Source: Lachnospiraceae bacterium (GTDB lineage Bacteria; Bacillota; Clostridia; Lachnospirales; Lachnospiraceae). Taken from it: a stretch of DNA of 64,000 nt. Positions within the stretch are counted from its first letter, which is position 1, and every line of letters begins with the position of its first letter. Made by a program: the position numbers and the translations under genes. Positions 9,001-17,800 of this stretch are shown here, piece after piece. The notes under the pieces were generated by a model that was not told the DNA's origin, searched no databases, and was given only the letters and a program-made list of their open reading frames with translations. The stretch spans positions 1-64,000 of the forward strand of contig JAGANL010000050.1 in assembly GCA_017624235.1 (NCBI GenBank), in the 5' to 3' direction.

Positions 9001-10628
9001 CCGATGTATACGGTCGTGCTGGTGACCACTTCCTCACGGATTGCGTCAATCGGCGGATTGGTAACCTGTGCAAAGAGCTGTTTAAAATAGTGGAACAGAG
9101 GATGATACGTATGGGACAGTACCGGAATCGGCGTATCCACACCCATTGCCGCAATGGCCTCTCCACCGTTTTTCGCCATCGGCAGGATGCTCGTCTTTAA
9201 CTCATCATACGTATAGCCGAAGGCCTTCTGCATACGCTGTCTCTCTTCGTAACTGAACTCCGGCACACGCTGGTTCGGAATCTTTAAGTCCTTTAAAGCC
9301 ACCAGATTATTATCCAACCATTCACCGTAAGGCTGTTTCTTGGCATAGGCTTCCTTGAGCTCTTCATCATCGATCACACGGCCCTTGACCGTATCCACCA
9401 GGAGCATCTTGCCCGGATGCAGTCTTTCCTTCAGGACAATCCTGGTCGGATCAATATCCAGCACACCGACCTCCGAGGAAAGGATCAGCGTATCATCATC
9501 CAGAATCATATAACGGGACGGACGCAGACCGTTACGATCCAGCACAGCGCCCATGACATCACCGTCAGAGAAAAGAATAGAAGCAGGGCCGTCCCACGGC
9601 TCCATCATCGTCGCATAATACTGATAAAAGTCCTTCTTGGTCTGGGACATGGTGCGGTTGTTTGCCCATGGTTCGGGAATGGTAATCATAACCGCAAGCG
9701 GAAGATCCATTCCGCTCATGACAAGGAATTCCAGCGTATTATCAAGCATCGCCGAGTCAGAGCCGGAGGCATTTACTACCGGAAGCACCTTGTGCAGCTC
9801 GTTGTGCAGATGCTCGGATTCCATATTCTCTTCTCTTGCCAGCATCTTATCCACGTTACCCCGGATCGTATTGATCTCACCGTTGTGTACGATAAAACGG
9901 TTCGGATGGGCTCTTTCCCAGCTCGGGTTGGTATTGGTAGAGAAACGGGAATGCACGATGGCAATCGCCGATTCGTAATCCTCGCTTTGCAGATCCGGGA
10001 AGAAGGTACGCAGCTGTCCGACTAAGAACATACCTTTATAAACCAGTGTTCTGCTGGAGCAGGATACCACGTAGGTCGTCTCGGTAGACTGCTCGAATAC
10101 ACGTCTTACGATATAAAGCTTTCTGTCAAATTCCAGTCCCTTTTGAAGGTCTGCCGGCTTTTTGATAAAGGCCTGCATGATGCACGGCATACATTCCACT
10201 GCCTTATGTCCCAGCACGGATGGCACGCAGGGCACCTCGCGCCAGCCTAAAAACTCCAGCCCTTCCTTTTCCACGATGATTTCAAACATCTTCTTCGCCT
10301 GATTGCGTTTTAACTCATCCTGCGGGAAGAAGAACATGCCGACACCGTATTCTCTTTCGTCGCCCAGTGTGATTCCAAGCGGTTTGGTAACCTTCGTAAA
10401 AAATTTATGTGAAATCTGCACCAGGATACCAACACCGTCACCGGTCTTTCCTTCCGCATCCTTTCCTGCTCTGTGCTCCAGGTTCTCTACGATCTTTAAC
10501 GCGTTCTCTACGGTCGTGTGGCTTTTCTGTCCCTTAATATTGACACAGGCACCGATACCGCAGTTGTCGTGCTCAAACTCGCTTCTGTATAAGGGAGCTT
10601 TCGGAACATTCTGCTTTGCATCAAACAT
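6081..10628 (-). CDS. gltB: Glutamate synthase large subunit
   Basis: The alpha subunit, 1515 residues from the ATG at 10628, which has a GGAGA ribosome binding site (GAAAGGAG). Cys23, in the motif DNCGIGACV, should be the N-terminal nucleophile of the glutamine amidotransferase (class II) domain after removal of a 22-residue propeptide. The order is amidotransferase (about 23-420), central domain, FMN-binding synthase domain (about 820-1200) with the 3Fe-4S cysteines in CNLDTCPVG, and the C-terminal GXGXG beta-helix domain with repeated G-rich turns. All key motifs are intact. It is the first gene of gltB-gltD and supplies the main ammonia-assimilation route together with glutamine synthetase, which is not in this window. 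The promoter is overlapped by a palindrome, suggesting direct transcriptional control. Confidence 0.96.
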   Translation of the reverse strand: MFDAKQNVPKAPLYRSEFEHDNCGIGACVNIKGQKSHTTVENALKIVENLEHRAGKDAEGKTGDGVGILVQISHKFFTKVTKPLGITLGDEREYGVGMFFFPQDELKRNQAKKMFEIIVEKEGLEFLGWREVPCVPSVLGHKAVECMPCIMQAFIKKPADLQKGLEFDRKLYIVRRVFEQSTETTYVVSCSSRTLVYKGMFLVGQLRTFFPDLQSEDYESAIAIVHSRFSTNTNPSWERAHPNRFIVHNGEINTIRGNVDKMLAREENMESEHLHNELHKVLPVVNASGSDSAMLDNTLEFLVMSGMDLPLAVMITIPEPWANNRTMSQTKKDFYQYYATMMEPWDGPASILFSDGDVMGAVLDRNGLRPSRYMILDDDTLILSSEVGVLDIDPTRIVLKERLHPGKMLLVDTVKGRVIDDEELKEAYAKKQPYGEWLDNNLVALKDLKIPNQRVPEFSYEERQRMQKAFGYTYDELKTSILPMAKNGGEAIAAMGVDTPIPVLSHTYHPLFHYFKQLFAQVTNPPIDAIREEVVTSTTVYIGSEGNVLEETPKNCNVLKVNNPILTNTDILKIKNMKADGFKVEVVPITYYKNTSLEKAIDRLFVEVDRAYRDGVNIMILSDRGVDENHVAIPSLLAVSALNQHLVNTKKRTSVALILESGEPREVHHFATLLGYGACAINPYLAQESIKELIDNRMLDKDYYAAVDDYNNAVIHGIVKIASKMGISTIQSYQGSQIFEAIGIDYDVVNKYFTNTVCRVGGITMKDIEKQVDDLHSKAFDPLGLATDLTLDSPGHHKMRSGGDEHMYNPATIHLLQESTKRGDYSMFKQYTAMVNDEDSVKTLRGLMDFNYPKKGVPIEEVESVDSIVTRFKTGAMSYGSISKEAHETLAIAMNQLHGKSNTGEGGEDIERLTVGPDGLNRCSAIKQVASGRFGVTSRYLVSAQEIQIKMAQGAKPGEGGHLPGGKVYPWIARTRHSTPGVGLISPPPHHDIYSIEDLAQLIYDLKNANKNARISVKLVSEAGVGTVAAGVAKAGAQVILVSGYDGGTGAAPRNSIHNAGLPWELGLAETHQTLIMNGLRNKVRIETDGKLMSGRDVAIAAILGAEEFGFATAPLVTMGCVMMRVCNLDTCPVGVATQNPELRKRFRGKPEYVINFMRFIAEELREYMAKLGVRTIDELVGHTELLKVRDNLDESQKKIDLSYILANPYEGMKEKVTFDPKQVYDFALEKTADERVLVKQMEKALESGQKRSLEIDVKNTDRAFGTILGSEITRRCGDDVAEDTYRVLCNGSGGQSFGAFIPKGLTLELVGDSNDYFGKGLSGGKLILYPPKGSRFKAEENIIVGNVALYGATSGKVFINGVAGERFCVRNSGAIAVVEGVGDHGCEYMTGGRVVVLGRTGKNFAAGMSGGIAYVLDEDNDLYIRLNKEMVSSYELTNKYDVLELKDMIKEHVAYTNSAKGKEILDNFGEYLPKFKKIIPHDYERVLKTIVQMEEKGLSAEQAQIEAFYANTRK

Positions 10629-10671
10629 CTCTTTTCTCCTTTCGTGTGGATCTTTCTTTGAACTTAAAAAT

Positions 10672-10703
10672 ACTATACACCCATTTTGTATACATGTAAA
10701 CAA
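10672..10703 (-). promoter_or_regulatory. gltB promoter overlapped by an 18-bp palindrome
   Basis: On the minus strand, -35 TTTACA (10695-10700), a 17-bp spacer and -10 TATAGT (10672-10677) form a good sigma-A promoter about 40 nt before the gltB start. The plus-strand 18-mer TTGTATACATGTAAACAA at 10686-10703 is palindromic at 8 of 9 base pairs and covers the -35 box, so it looks like a repressor or activator operator. Confidence 0.7.
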
Positions 10704-10784
10704 TTTATTTTTTCATATTGTCTGATTATTCGACATTTCTTCTTCTTGTTTTGTATTCTCAGTATTATTAACCATTTTGTATAC
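10681..10784. repeat. Pair of 13-bp direct repeats upstream of gltB
   Basis: CCATTTTGTATAC occurs at 10681-10693, inside the gltB promoter, and again identically at 10772-10784, 91 bp upstream. A long exact repeat in AT-rich leader DNA is compatible with two binding sites for one regulator. Confidence 0.5.
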
Positions 10785-10983
10785 TATGGATTTTCTGTAA
10801 ATACTTGAATTTTCTTTGTTCTGCTCGGTTCATTCAAGACAATTTATCCATTTACTTTTTTGAATTTTTTTGAAATATTGATATCATAACATCTTCTGAA
10901 ATCTATATTGTTTTAATTTTTTATACAATTATTTTTCCTAAATCTGGATCATATGAGAGATAAAAGCAGGACAGAAAACGGCG
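10785..10983. other. AT-rich intergenic DNA upstream of gltB
   Basis: Beyond the upstream repeat, this AT-rich stretch shows no ORF with a ribosome binding site, no riboswitch consensus I recognise and no inverted repeat of note. It separates the gltB promoter region from the terminator of the CPBP gene. Confidence 0.5.
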
Positions 10984-11016
10984 CAAAAAAAAGACGGAAG
11001 GTAAAATCCTTCCGCC
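10984..11016 (-). terminator. Rho-independent terminator after the CPBP gene
   Basis: On the minus strand CGGAAGG / CCTTCCG (10995-11001 and 11008-11014) with a 6-nt loop is followed by TC and a run of eight T. Confidence 0.85.
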
Positions 11017-11043
11017 CGAATCTTCTTCTATAAACGATAAGCC

Positions 11044-11583
11044 TTAAGAATGGAAATGCCGAAGCCCTGCAAGCAGCCCGCCTGCTGCCAGAATTCCTAC
11101 GATTGCCACTGCCGGCAGCATAGCTTGTGGTATCGTATCCGATGAATAGCTCACCAGAAAAACAGCCAGATTGGCTGCACCATGGAACAGAATCGGAGCA
11201 GCTAACGTATCAAAATGATGATAGACATAGCCTAACAAAAGTCCCATCACAAAAGCATAACAGCCCTGAATCATATTTCCGTGATACACGGCAAACAGCA
11301 CGGCCGATACAACGGCTGCTGCCTGCCACGGAATGCGTCTCACACAGATACGATAAACAACACCCCGGAAAATAAGCTCCTCCAATACCGGTGCCAGAAT
11401 GCCATATTTCACAACACCCTGTAACACGGACACTGCATACTGTGCCGTCCTTACCTGCCCGTATGTATCCGAGAGCCTGTCCAGACTCAGCCACGATACC
11501 AGTGCATTCAGTCCCAGACCGGCACAGACCGCACAGAACACCATGCAGCACCATTCCGCACGCTTCACATGCTTTCTATTCAA
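11044..11583 (-). CDS. CPBP family intramembrane glutamic endopeptidase
   Basis: A small polytopic membrane protein of the CPBP (Abi/Rce1-like) family. The catalytic motif EELIFRG is followed by the second motif FAVYHGN and the third around ILFHGAAN, as expected for an intramembrane glutamic protease. About five or six hydrophobic segments. In bacteria, members act in self-immunity or process unknown substrates. It is directly downstream of the chemoreceptor gene and its reading frame overlaps that gene. I place the start at the TTG at 11583, which overlaps the chemoreceptor stop by 8 nt; a TTG at 11625 would overlap by 50 nt without a ribosome binding site, and a GTG at 11568 is also possible. 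The start is not settled. Confidence 0.8.
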   Translation of the reverse strand: MNRKHVKRAEWCCMVFCAVCAGLGLNALVSWLSLDRLSDTYGQVRTAQYAVSVLQGVVKYGILAPVLEELIFRGVVYRICVRRIPWQAAAVVSAVLFAVYHGNMIQGCYAFVMGLLLGYVYHHFDTLAAPILFHGAANLAVFLVSYSSDTIPQAMLPAVAIVGILAAGGLLAGLRHFHS

Positions 11584-13012
11584 ATACACAAATATGTTCC
11601 TTTTCCAGACGCTCAGCCGTTGCAATCAGCTTACGGAAATCCCCGATCAGCTCTACCGAAAGGTTCTTTGCCTTCTCATATTCCCGTTTCGCCGCCTCCT
11701 GATTGCCTTTCTTCAGCTCATCGATTGCTGTAACCGCATAGCCATGGAAGCTGCGGTGCTTGCTGCCGATTCCATCCCATACCTGTCGTACCTCGGCATT
11801 CTTCGGAGAAACGGAACAATAAAAGTGTCCAAAGCCGCACTTCGTATCATTGGTCTGTAATGGCATAACCTCCTGCTTCTGAACCATCTCGTGCAGAGTA
11901 TCAAGCCATTTTTCGTGTGCCGAAACAGCCGCATTGACAAACGAGATGAACATTCGGTTATCCGGCATATAGAAGGCATCCTGTGCCAGTTTACCCATCT
12001 GCTTTGCCGTCGAATCCAGCTGCTCCTCGATCTTCTCCACCGGAGCAACCAGCTCATCGAGACGATTGCTGACTTCTACGATTTCCTCCGCTTCATCGTG
12101 GATTCTGCCGCATTCTTCGTCAATCACCTTGATCTGATTCTCCACCTCCTGGAAGGAACCGCAGATTTCCTCGCTGGCTGCCATAATAGAATCAATGGAC
12201 ATGCTGATCATTCCTACGCTCTCCTGATTCTCCTTATTGCTGTCCCAAACCTTCACCATACCGTTATCGATCGTCTCGAGAGAAGTAACCGTCGTATCCA
12301 CGCTCTGTGAGCTCTTTTCGGATGCACTCCGAATCTTGGCAACAAATTCACCCATATTATCCGTCAGCGTCTTAGTCTCATCTGCCAGCTGTCTGATCTG
12401 CTCTGCCACAACCGCAAAGCCTCTTCCGGCTTCACCTGCTCTGGCAGCCTCGATGGATGCGTTTAATGCCAACAGATTCGTCTGCGAAGAAATGGCATTG
12501 ATGGCAGCAATGACTTCATTCATATTTCCTACAATTTCCAACAGTTCTCCCATATCCTGCTGCATTTCCTTGGAATACTGAATGGTATTCTGGGAAATCT
12601 TCCTGATACTTTCCAGCTCTGTCTGGCTATTATCAATTTTACCCAGAATATCCGAGGAAGCAGAAGCCACCTCGCTGATGGTCTGGTTCAGACCTTCATG
12701 AGCAATCGCTACCTGACTTGCAATTTCAGAAGTGCTTGTGGTTACATCGTGAATGTTCCCCATGGAATCCTTCAGACGTCCGCTGACCTCCTGCATACAA
12801 TCAACTGTATCCACCACCTGAAGATTCAAAGCACTCATTCCCATGGACGCTCCCAAAGTATTTGCCATAGTCTCCTGAAATTCCCTGCGTCCGTTCATGA
12901 GGCGTTTGTGCACCTTCTGCAACTCCGGCATCGGTTCACTGTAAGAAACCGGCTGCATCTTAGCCACTGCCTCTACCATTCCCTGTCCTGCGTTTCTGTT
13001 AAAAAGTCCCAT
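11576..13012 (-). CDS. Soluble methyl-accepting chemotaxis protein with CZB zinc-binding domain
   Basis: A 478-residue chemoreceptor without membrane segments, so it should sit in a cytoplasmic signalling array. The MCP signalling domain occupies about residues 80-330, with the tip sequence around [29 protein letters not shown]. The C-terminal part (about 360-450) is a chemoreceptor zinc-binding (CZB) domain: [13 protein letters not shown] and HRSFH supply the conserved 3-His/1-Cys set. CZB receptors are known to sense zinc or oxidants such as hypochlorous acid through the zinc thiolate. The start at 13012 (MGLFNRN) has a GAGAGGG site 7 nt before it. It is followed by the CPBP protease gene in a probable two-gene operon. 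There is no ligand domain at the N-terminus. Confidence 0.92.
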   Translation of the reverse strand: MGLFNRNAGQGMVEAVAKMQPVSYSEPMPELQKVHKRLMNGRREFQETMANTLGASMGMSALNLQVVDTVDCMQEVSGRLKDSMGNIHDVTTSTSEIASQVAIAHEGLNQTISEVASASSDILGKIDNSQTELESIRKISQNTIQYSKEMQQDMGELLEIVGNMNEVIAAINAISSQTNLLALNASIEAARAGEAGRGFAVVAEQIRQLADETKTLTDNMGEFVAKIRSASEKSSQSVDTTVTSLETIDNGMVKVWDSNKENQESVGMISMSIDSIMAASEEICGSFQEVENQIKVIDEECGRIHDEAEEIVEVSNRLDELVAPVEKIEEQLDSTAKQMGKLAQDAFYMPDNRMFISFVNAAVSAHEKWLDTLHEMVQKQEVMPLQTNDTKCGFGHFYCSVSPKNAEVRQVWDGIGSKHRSFHGYAVTAIDELKKGNQEAAKREYEKAKNLSVELIGDFRKLIATAERLEKEHICVFE

Positions 13013-13127
13013 TGTTTTCCCTCTCTTTATCAATCTTGTATTTTCTGATTACTTTCTCACCAGCGTCCTCACATTTACCATCAGTATACCACACTCTCAT
13101 CATTTGTGCATTTCTTTTTATCAGTAC

Positions 13128-13156
13128 TTGACATTTTTCTCTTTTTTTTGTAACAT
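13128..13156 (+). promoter_or_regulatory. Promoter of the thiT transcript
   Basis: TTGACA (13128-13133), 17-bp T-rich spacer, TAACAT (13151-13156), about 20 nt before the TPP aptamer. Confidence 0.75.
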
Positions 13157-13174
13157 TTTTCCTTGAAATAAAAT

Positions 13175-13302
13175 AACACGCCAGGGGAGCTTATTGCTGA
13201 GATGGAATGATTCATTCCGGACCCTCATTACTTGATCCGGTTAATACCGGCGTAAGGAGGCATTTACGGCCCCTCTTTGCGTATTGCTAAGGAGGTTTTT
13301 TT
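13175..13302 (+). promoter_or_regulatory. TPP (THI-box) riboswitch with translational expression platform
   Basis: The aptamer shows the family signatures: GGGGAGC, GCTGAGATGG, ACCCTC, then TTGATCCGG and TAATACCGGCGTAAGGA. P1 is ACGCC (13178-13182) with GGCGT (13249-13253). In the platform, CCCCTCTTT (13271-13278) can pair with the true ribosome binding site AAGGAGG (13289-13295). A second AAGGAGG at 13254-13260 abuts P1, and the aptamer 5' strand ACGCCAGGGG can pair with CCCC...GCGT. This gives a plausible switch that hides the ribosome binding site when TPP is bound. No terminator is seen, so control is probably translational. Confidence 0.95.
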
Positions 13303-13965
13303 ATGTTCTATGATGTTGTTGTAAACGATTGGGGCGAAACAACCTATGTCCCTACCACACTGGGCAATATTCTGCTTGCAGTCATCGTCCTCGCTCTGCT
13401 GGGAGCAGCCATGCTTTTTGCCAAAAAGCACAGTAAAAAGCTGTCCGTGAAGCAGCTTGCCTACTGTGCCGTATCGATTGCGCTCGGTACTGTTTTGTCA
13501 AACATCAAGCTTCTGGATCTTCCGACCGGAGGCTCTGTCACTCTCTTTTCGATGCTGGTTATCTGTCTTCCGGGCTACTGGTTCGGACTTGGTGCAGGTA
13601 TCATGACCGGTGCGGCATACGGTGTGCTCCAGATGTTAATTGACCCGTATATACTTTATCCGATGCAGCTTGTTGTGGACTATCTGCTCGCCTTCGGTGC
13701 CCTTGGCTTATCAGGACTTTTCACCAATGCCAAATTCGGTCTGGTCAAAGGCTACCTGGCAGGCATTCTGGGACGTTTCGTGTTTGCAGTCATTTCCGGA
13801 TGGATCTTCTTCGGTTCCTATGCCTGGGAGGGCTGGAGTCCCTTTGCATACTCTCTGGCCTATAATGCCATCTATATTTTTGCAGAGGCCGCAGTAACCA
13901 TCGTGATCCTGATGCTTCCTCCGGTTAAAAATGCCATGGGAAGGGTCAAGAAGATGGCTCTTTAA
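13303..13965 (+). CDS. thiT: Energy-coupled thiamine transporter ThiT (ECF S component)
   Basis: A 220-residue membrane protein with about six transmembrane helices matching ThiT, the thiamine-binding S component of the energy-coupling factor transporters. The family signature near the C-terminus is present (GWIFFGSYAWEGWSPFAYSL), as is the ALGTVLSNIKL helix. It works with the shared EcfA/EcfA'/EcfT module, which is not in this window. The TPP riboswitch directly upstream confirms the thiamine role. AAGGAGG lies 7 nt before the ATG. The 3' end overlaps the convergent patatin gene by 4 nt. Confidence 0.95.
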   Translation: MFYDVVVNDWGETTYVPTTLGNILLAVIVLALLGAAMLFAKKHSKKLSVKQLAYCAVSIALGTVLSNIKLLDLPTGGSVTLFSMLVICLPGYWFGLGAGIMTGAAYGVLQMLIDPYILYPMQLVVDYLLAFGALGLSGLFTNAKFGLVKGYLAGILGRFVFAVISGWIFFGSYAWEGWSPFAYSLAYNAIYIFAEAAVTIVILMLPPVKNAMGRVKKMAL

Positions 13966-14831
13966 TGATTCAGAAATTCCTTCAGCTCCGGGAAACGCTC
14001 TTTTGCTCTTTCCTTACCATGCTCATAATATTTCAACAGCTTTTCGACATTACATTCATGATTGGCCACTGTCATCCCCTTCGGTCGGATGACAAGGGCC
14101 TTTCCTTCTTTTTCCAGCTTTGCAATCGTTTCTAACGCTTCATTATATTTTCGTGCACGCTGTTCCACGGTTTGAATGAAAGCCGGATAAGCAGAGTACA
14201 CCCGCTTTATGGTTCTTGCATACAATTCCTTCGGCTTCTTGCGGTAATCCGCCTCTCTGGTAAGCACCACAATAATCTTTTTCCAGCCTTCCTCCAACGC
14301 CTTCTGAATCGGAATCGCATCTGCCATCCCACCGTCTAACATCGGCTCTCCGGCAATTTCCACGATTTTGGCAATTAACGGCAGGGAATTGGCGGCGCGG
14401 CATACCCGAAGCAGATGTTCTTCATCCTGAAAGGAATCATGATAGACCGTCTCTCCGGTATTACAGTTGACAGTACTGGTTATGAAACGGCTCGGAGAGG
14501 CAAAAAAAGCCTTAAAATCAAACGGTATGATCTGCCTCGGCAGCCGGTCGAACAAAAGATCCATATCAAACAGAGCACCCGTTTTCAAAAAGGTGCGAAG
14601 TCCCACATACTTTTCCTTCTTTAAATATAAGATATTACTCTCCACTACCCTGCCCTTCTGCCCCGATACATAGTTCATTCCTGCATAGGCACCTGCCGAA
14701 ACGGCAAGCACATTCGGAATCCGAATCCCCTGCTCCAGTAAAAAATCCAGCACTCCTGCCGAAAAGATGCTGCGCATGGCTCCGCCCTCTAACAGGATTC
14801 CTGTCTCTTTATACAAATGATTCTCTTTCAT
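13962..14831 (-). CDS. Patatin-like phospholipase family protein
   Basis: A 289-residue patatin-fold protein like RssA/YlbK/YjjU. The oxyanion loop is EGGAMRSIFSAG near residue 15. The nucleophile elbow reads AVSAGA near 43, so the first Gly of GxSxG is Ala, as in some members. The catalytic Asp is in LDGGMADAIP near 165. It should be a Ser-Asp dyad lipid acyl hydrolase, probably cytoplasmic or membrane-associated. Substrate is unknown. The ATG follows a TTGAGGTAAAA segment. It is convergent with thiT (4-nt overlap) and stands 62 nt after addA on the same strand, but not clearly in one operon with it. Confidence 0.85.
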   Translation of the reverse strand: MKENHLYKETGILLEGGAMRSIFSAGVLDFLLEQGIRIPNVLAVSAGAYAGMNYVSGQKGRVVESNILYLKKEKYVGLRTFLKTGALFDMDLLFDRLPRQIIPFDFKAFFASPSRFITSTVNCNTGETVYHDSFQDEEHLLRVCRAANSLPLIAKIVEIAGEPMLDGGMADAIPIQKALEEGWKKIIVVLTREADYRKKPKELYARTIKRVYSAYPAFIQTVEQRARKYNEALETIAKLEKEGKALVIRPKGMTVANHECNVEKLLKYYEHGKERAKERFPELKEFLNH

Positions 14832-14893
14832 TTTTACCTCAAACTTTCTGGATATGCCCGTTTCTTATCCTGATTGGTATTTCCCTCATATCG

Positions 14894-17800
14894 TTAGAGC
14901 ACACTGATTTCCTCCTGTAAAGCAAAAGAATAAATCAGCTTCTCCTTTACCCGTAACCCGGTCAGCCGCTGCAAGGCTTCCTCGTAATATTGCAGCTGCA
15001 CACGGTACCGGTCGACTAACTCCTGTCCCTTTTCTACCCGGTCTGTCTTGTAATCTACCAATACCAGTTCCCCATCCTCTTCAAAATAGACGTCTATGAT
15101 TCCCTGTACCAGCACCGTTTCCTCCTCCGGGAACTGCGCTTTCAAACGCTTTGCCGGAATACCGAGCACAAACGGACGCTCCCTGTAAATTTTCCCCTGC
15201 TGCTCCGCCTTCTGCATCCGGTGAGCTAACGCTGTCTTCAAAAACATTGCAACAGACGCCGTTCTTACACTCTCCCGGTAGGCTGCCGTCAGTCTTCCTT
15301 CCTCCTGCATCTGTCCCATCTGTTCCTCAATCTGACCGCACCACAGCTCCTCCGGCAGTCCGGTAAACGGCTGCAGATTTAAAAGCTCCATCACCCGGTG
15401 GTAAGCGCTTCCTCTGTCCGTACCGCTTACTGCCTCCTCCGTTCTGGCAAACCGGGGCAGATACGGTACCACTTCCGGTTCAGGATACCATTCCTCCGCT
15501 CCGGCATAAAAATCTTCATGCCCTGCTTTTTTCAATTCTGACACGGTTGTCTTGGTATAAAGCTCCTTCAGATTTTCATGCGGATAGACAAAACGCAGCT
15601 GCTTTTCCAGGGCTTCTACACACCCTGTCCCTTTGCTGCCGGATCGCAGCAGCTTTTCAAAGGAAAGTCTCTTTTCGGAGACGGCCCTCTGAATACGATG
15701 CTTCGTTTCTGACATCGCCAGTTCGCCTTCCGACACTATTGTCATATCGATGACATGCGCTTCCGTGTCACCTCCACAGCTTTGCTGCTCCCGGATACAG
15801 GGCAGCAGCAAAGCCAGATAGCAGCCTGCCGATAACAGCTCGCTGTAAGACAGCCGATGGCCTCCCTGCAGCTTTTGTGCATCCTCTATGACCCCCGTCA
15901 GAATCATTTTCTCTCTGGCTCTTGTCATAGCCACATACAGAACACGCAGCTCCTCGCCCAGATTCTCCTTCTTCAGTCTGGCTGCCATCACATTTTTACG
16001 CAGTGTATTCTGCCGTACCCGATGCTCCAGATCTACATATTCTGCCCCGATTCCCAGATTCACATCCAACAGAACCGTCTCTCTCGCATCCATCATGTTA
16101 AAACGCTTGGACAAGCCTGCCACAAAACAGATCGGGAACTCCAGGCCCTTGCTCTTATGGATGCTCATGATACGTACCGTATCTGCATTTTCATCCAGAA
16201 TGCTGGCCTCTCCGTAATCAATCTGATAACGCTCCATCTGCTCCATATAACGCAGAAAATGAAACAGACCGTAATAGCTGGTCTTCTCAAAATCCGCAGC
16301 CCGCGCCAAAAGCATCTCGACGTTGGCACGTCTCTGCTCTCCGCCCGGCATGGCGGCCACAGCATACAGATAACCGGTATCTGCCAGAATCGTGCGAATC
16401 AGCTTTCCTACCGGAGTATAGACGGTCATCGCACGATACCTGGACAACAGGTGTTCAAAACGCTCCCACTTCTCACAGATGGTTTTGCATTGTTTGCAAT
16501 CCTCCCCTGTCATGCCGTTCTGTTCCACAGACGTTTTGAACCTCTGTAATCTGTCATAAAGCGTTCCATCCGGCGGCAGACTTTTCTTCTGCTGCCGGCC
16601 ATCCGCTTCTTCCGTCTCCTTTTTTCTCTCTTCCGAATCCGTTCCAGGCACTGTACAGACCGCCCGGACATAAGCCAGTTCCTCCTCCGTAAAGCCTCCG
16701 AACATGGATTTTAATACGCCAAATAGCGGAATATCCTGTCTGGGATTATCAATCACCCGCAAAAGCCCCAGAAGCGTCTGCACCTCCTGCGCCGCAAAAT
16801 ACCCGGTCTTTGAGGCTGCATAGGCCGGGATCCCCGCTTCTGTGAGGACACGGACAAACACATCATCCCAGCCGCTGTTGGTGCGAAGCAGGATGACCAT
16901 ATCCCGATAGCTTGCCGGACGAAGCGCTCCGGTCGTCTGATCCGTCACCGGAAAATGTCCCACAAGCTGACGGATACGCTGTGCAATCAAAAGCGCCTCC
17001 TGCTCCTTTGCATCCATTCCTTTTGCCGCTTCCTGCCCCTCCTGTACGGAAGCCCGGTCAAACAAAAGCAGCTCCGTCCGGTAGATATCCTCTTCTTCCG
17101 GCTCCGGGTATGCCGCACCGGGATACAATGCGGCCGCCTCATCATAGGCCACACCACCCAGTTCCTTTCTCATAATGCGCTCAAAGACAAAATTGGCACT
17201 GTCCAATACCTGATGACGGCTTCGGAAATTTTTCTTCAGGTCGATACGTACACACGCAGGCAGTCCGTTGCCTGCGTAGCTCTCATATTTTTCCATAAAA
17301 AGCTCAGGTCTTGCCAGACGGAATTTGTAGATGCTCTGCTTGACATCTCCCACCATAAAACGGTTGAACCTTCCTTCCGCTTCTCCTGAAATGCTTCCAA
17401 GCAGTGCCTCCTGCACAAGATTAGAATCCTGATATTCGTCAATCAGAATTTCTGCAAAATATCTCCGGTACTCTGCCGCAGCCTCCGTCGGTTCATAGCC
17501 TCCGGCAGTCTTCTGAACGAGGATTTGAAGCGCAAAATGCTCCATATCCGCAAAATCAATGATATTTTTCTCCCGCTTTTTCTGTGCAAAGCGCTCCAAA
17601 AACTCTAAAGTAACATCAATCAAAGTATCCATCCGCTCTGCGGAATGCTGCATATCCGCAAGCATCCTCTCCGGCTGCTTGAAAAACCAGATGGTTCTCA
17701 CATCCTGCACCATATCCTTTACAGTTTGGCGCAGCGCCTTCACCTGTTCCCGCTTTCCGGCATCCACTGTTTCATCCTTTTTCCGGGAAAGCATCGTAAA

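Noticed and set aside
9417-10025. Long plus-strand ORF opposite gltB (also others at 7080-7634 and 15857-16549)
   Set aside because: Shadow frames of conserved minus-strand genes with low-complexity, Arg/His/Cys-rich translations and no ribosome binding site.
10785-10983. Glutamine (glnA) riboswitch or other riboswitch upstream of gltB
   Set aside because: No matching consensus. The stretch is AT-rich without stable stems.
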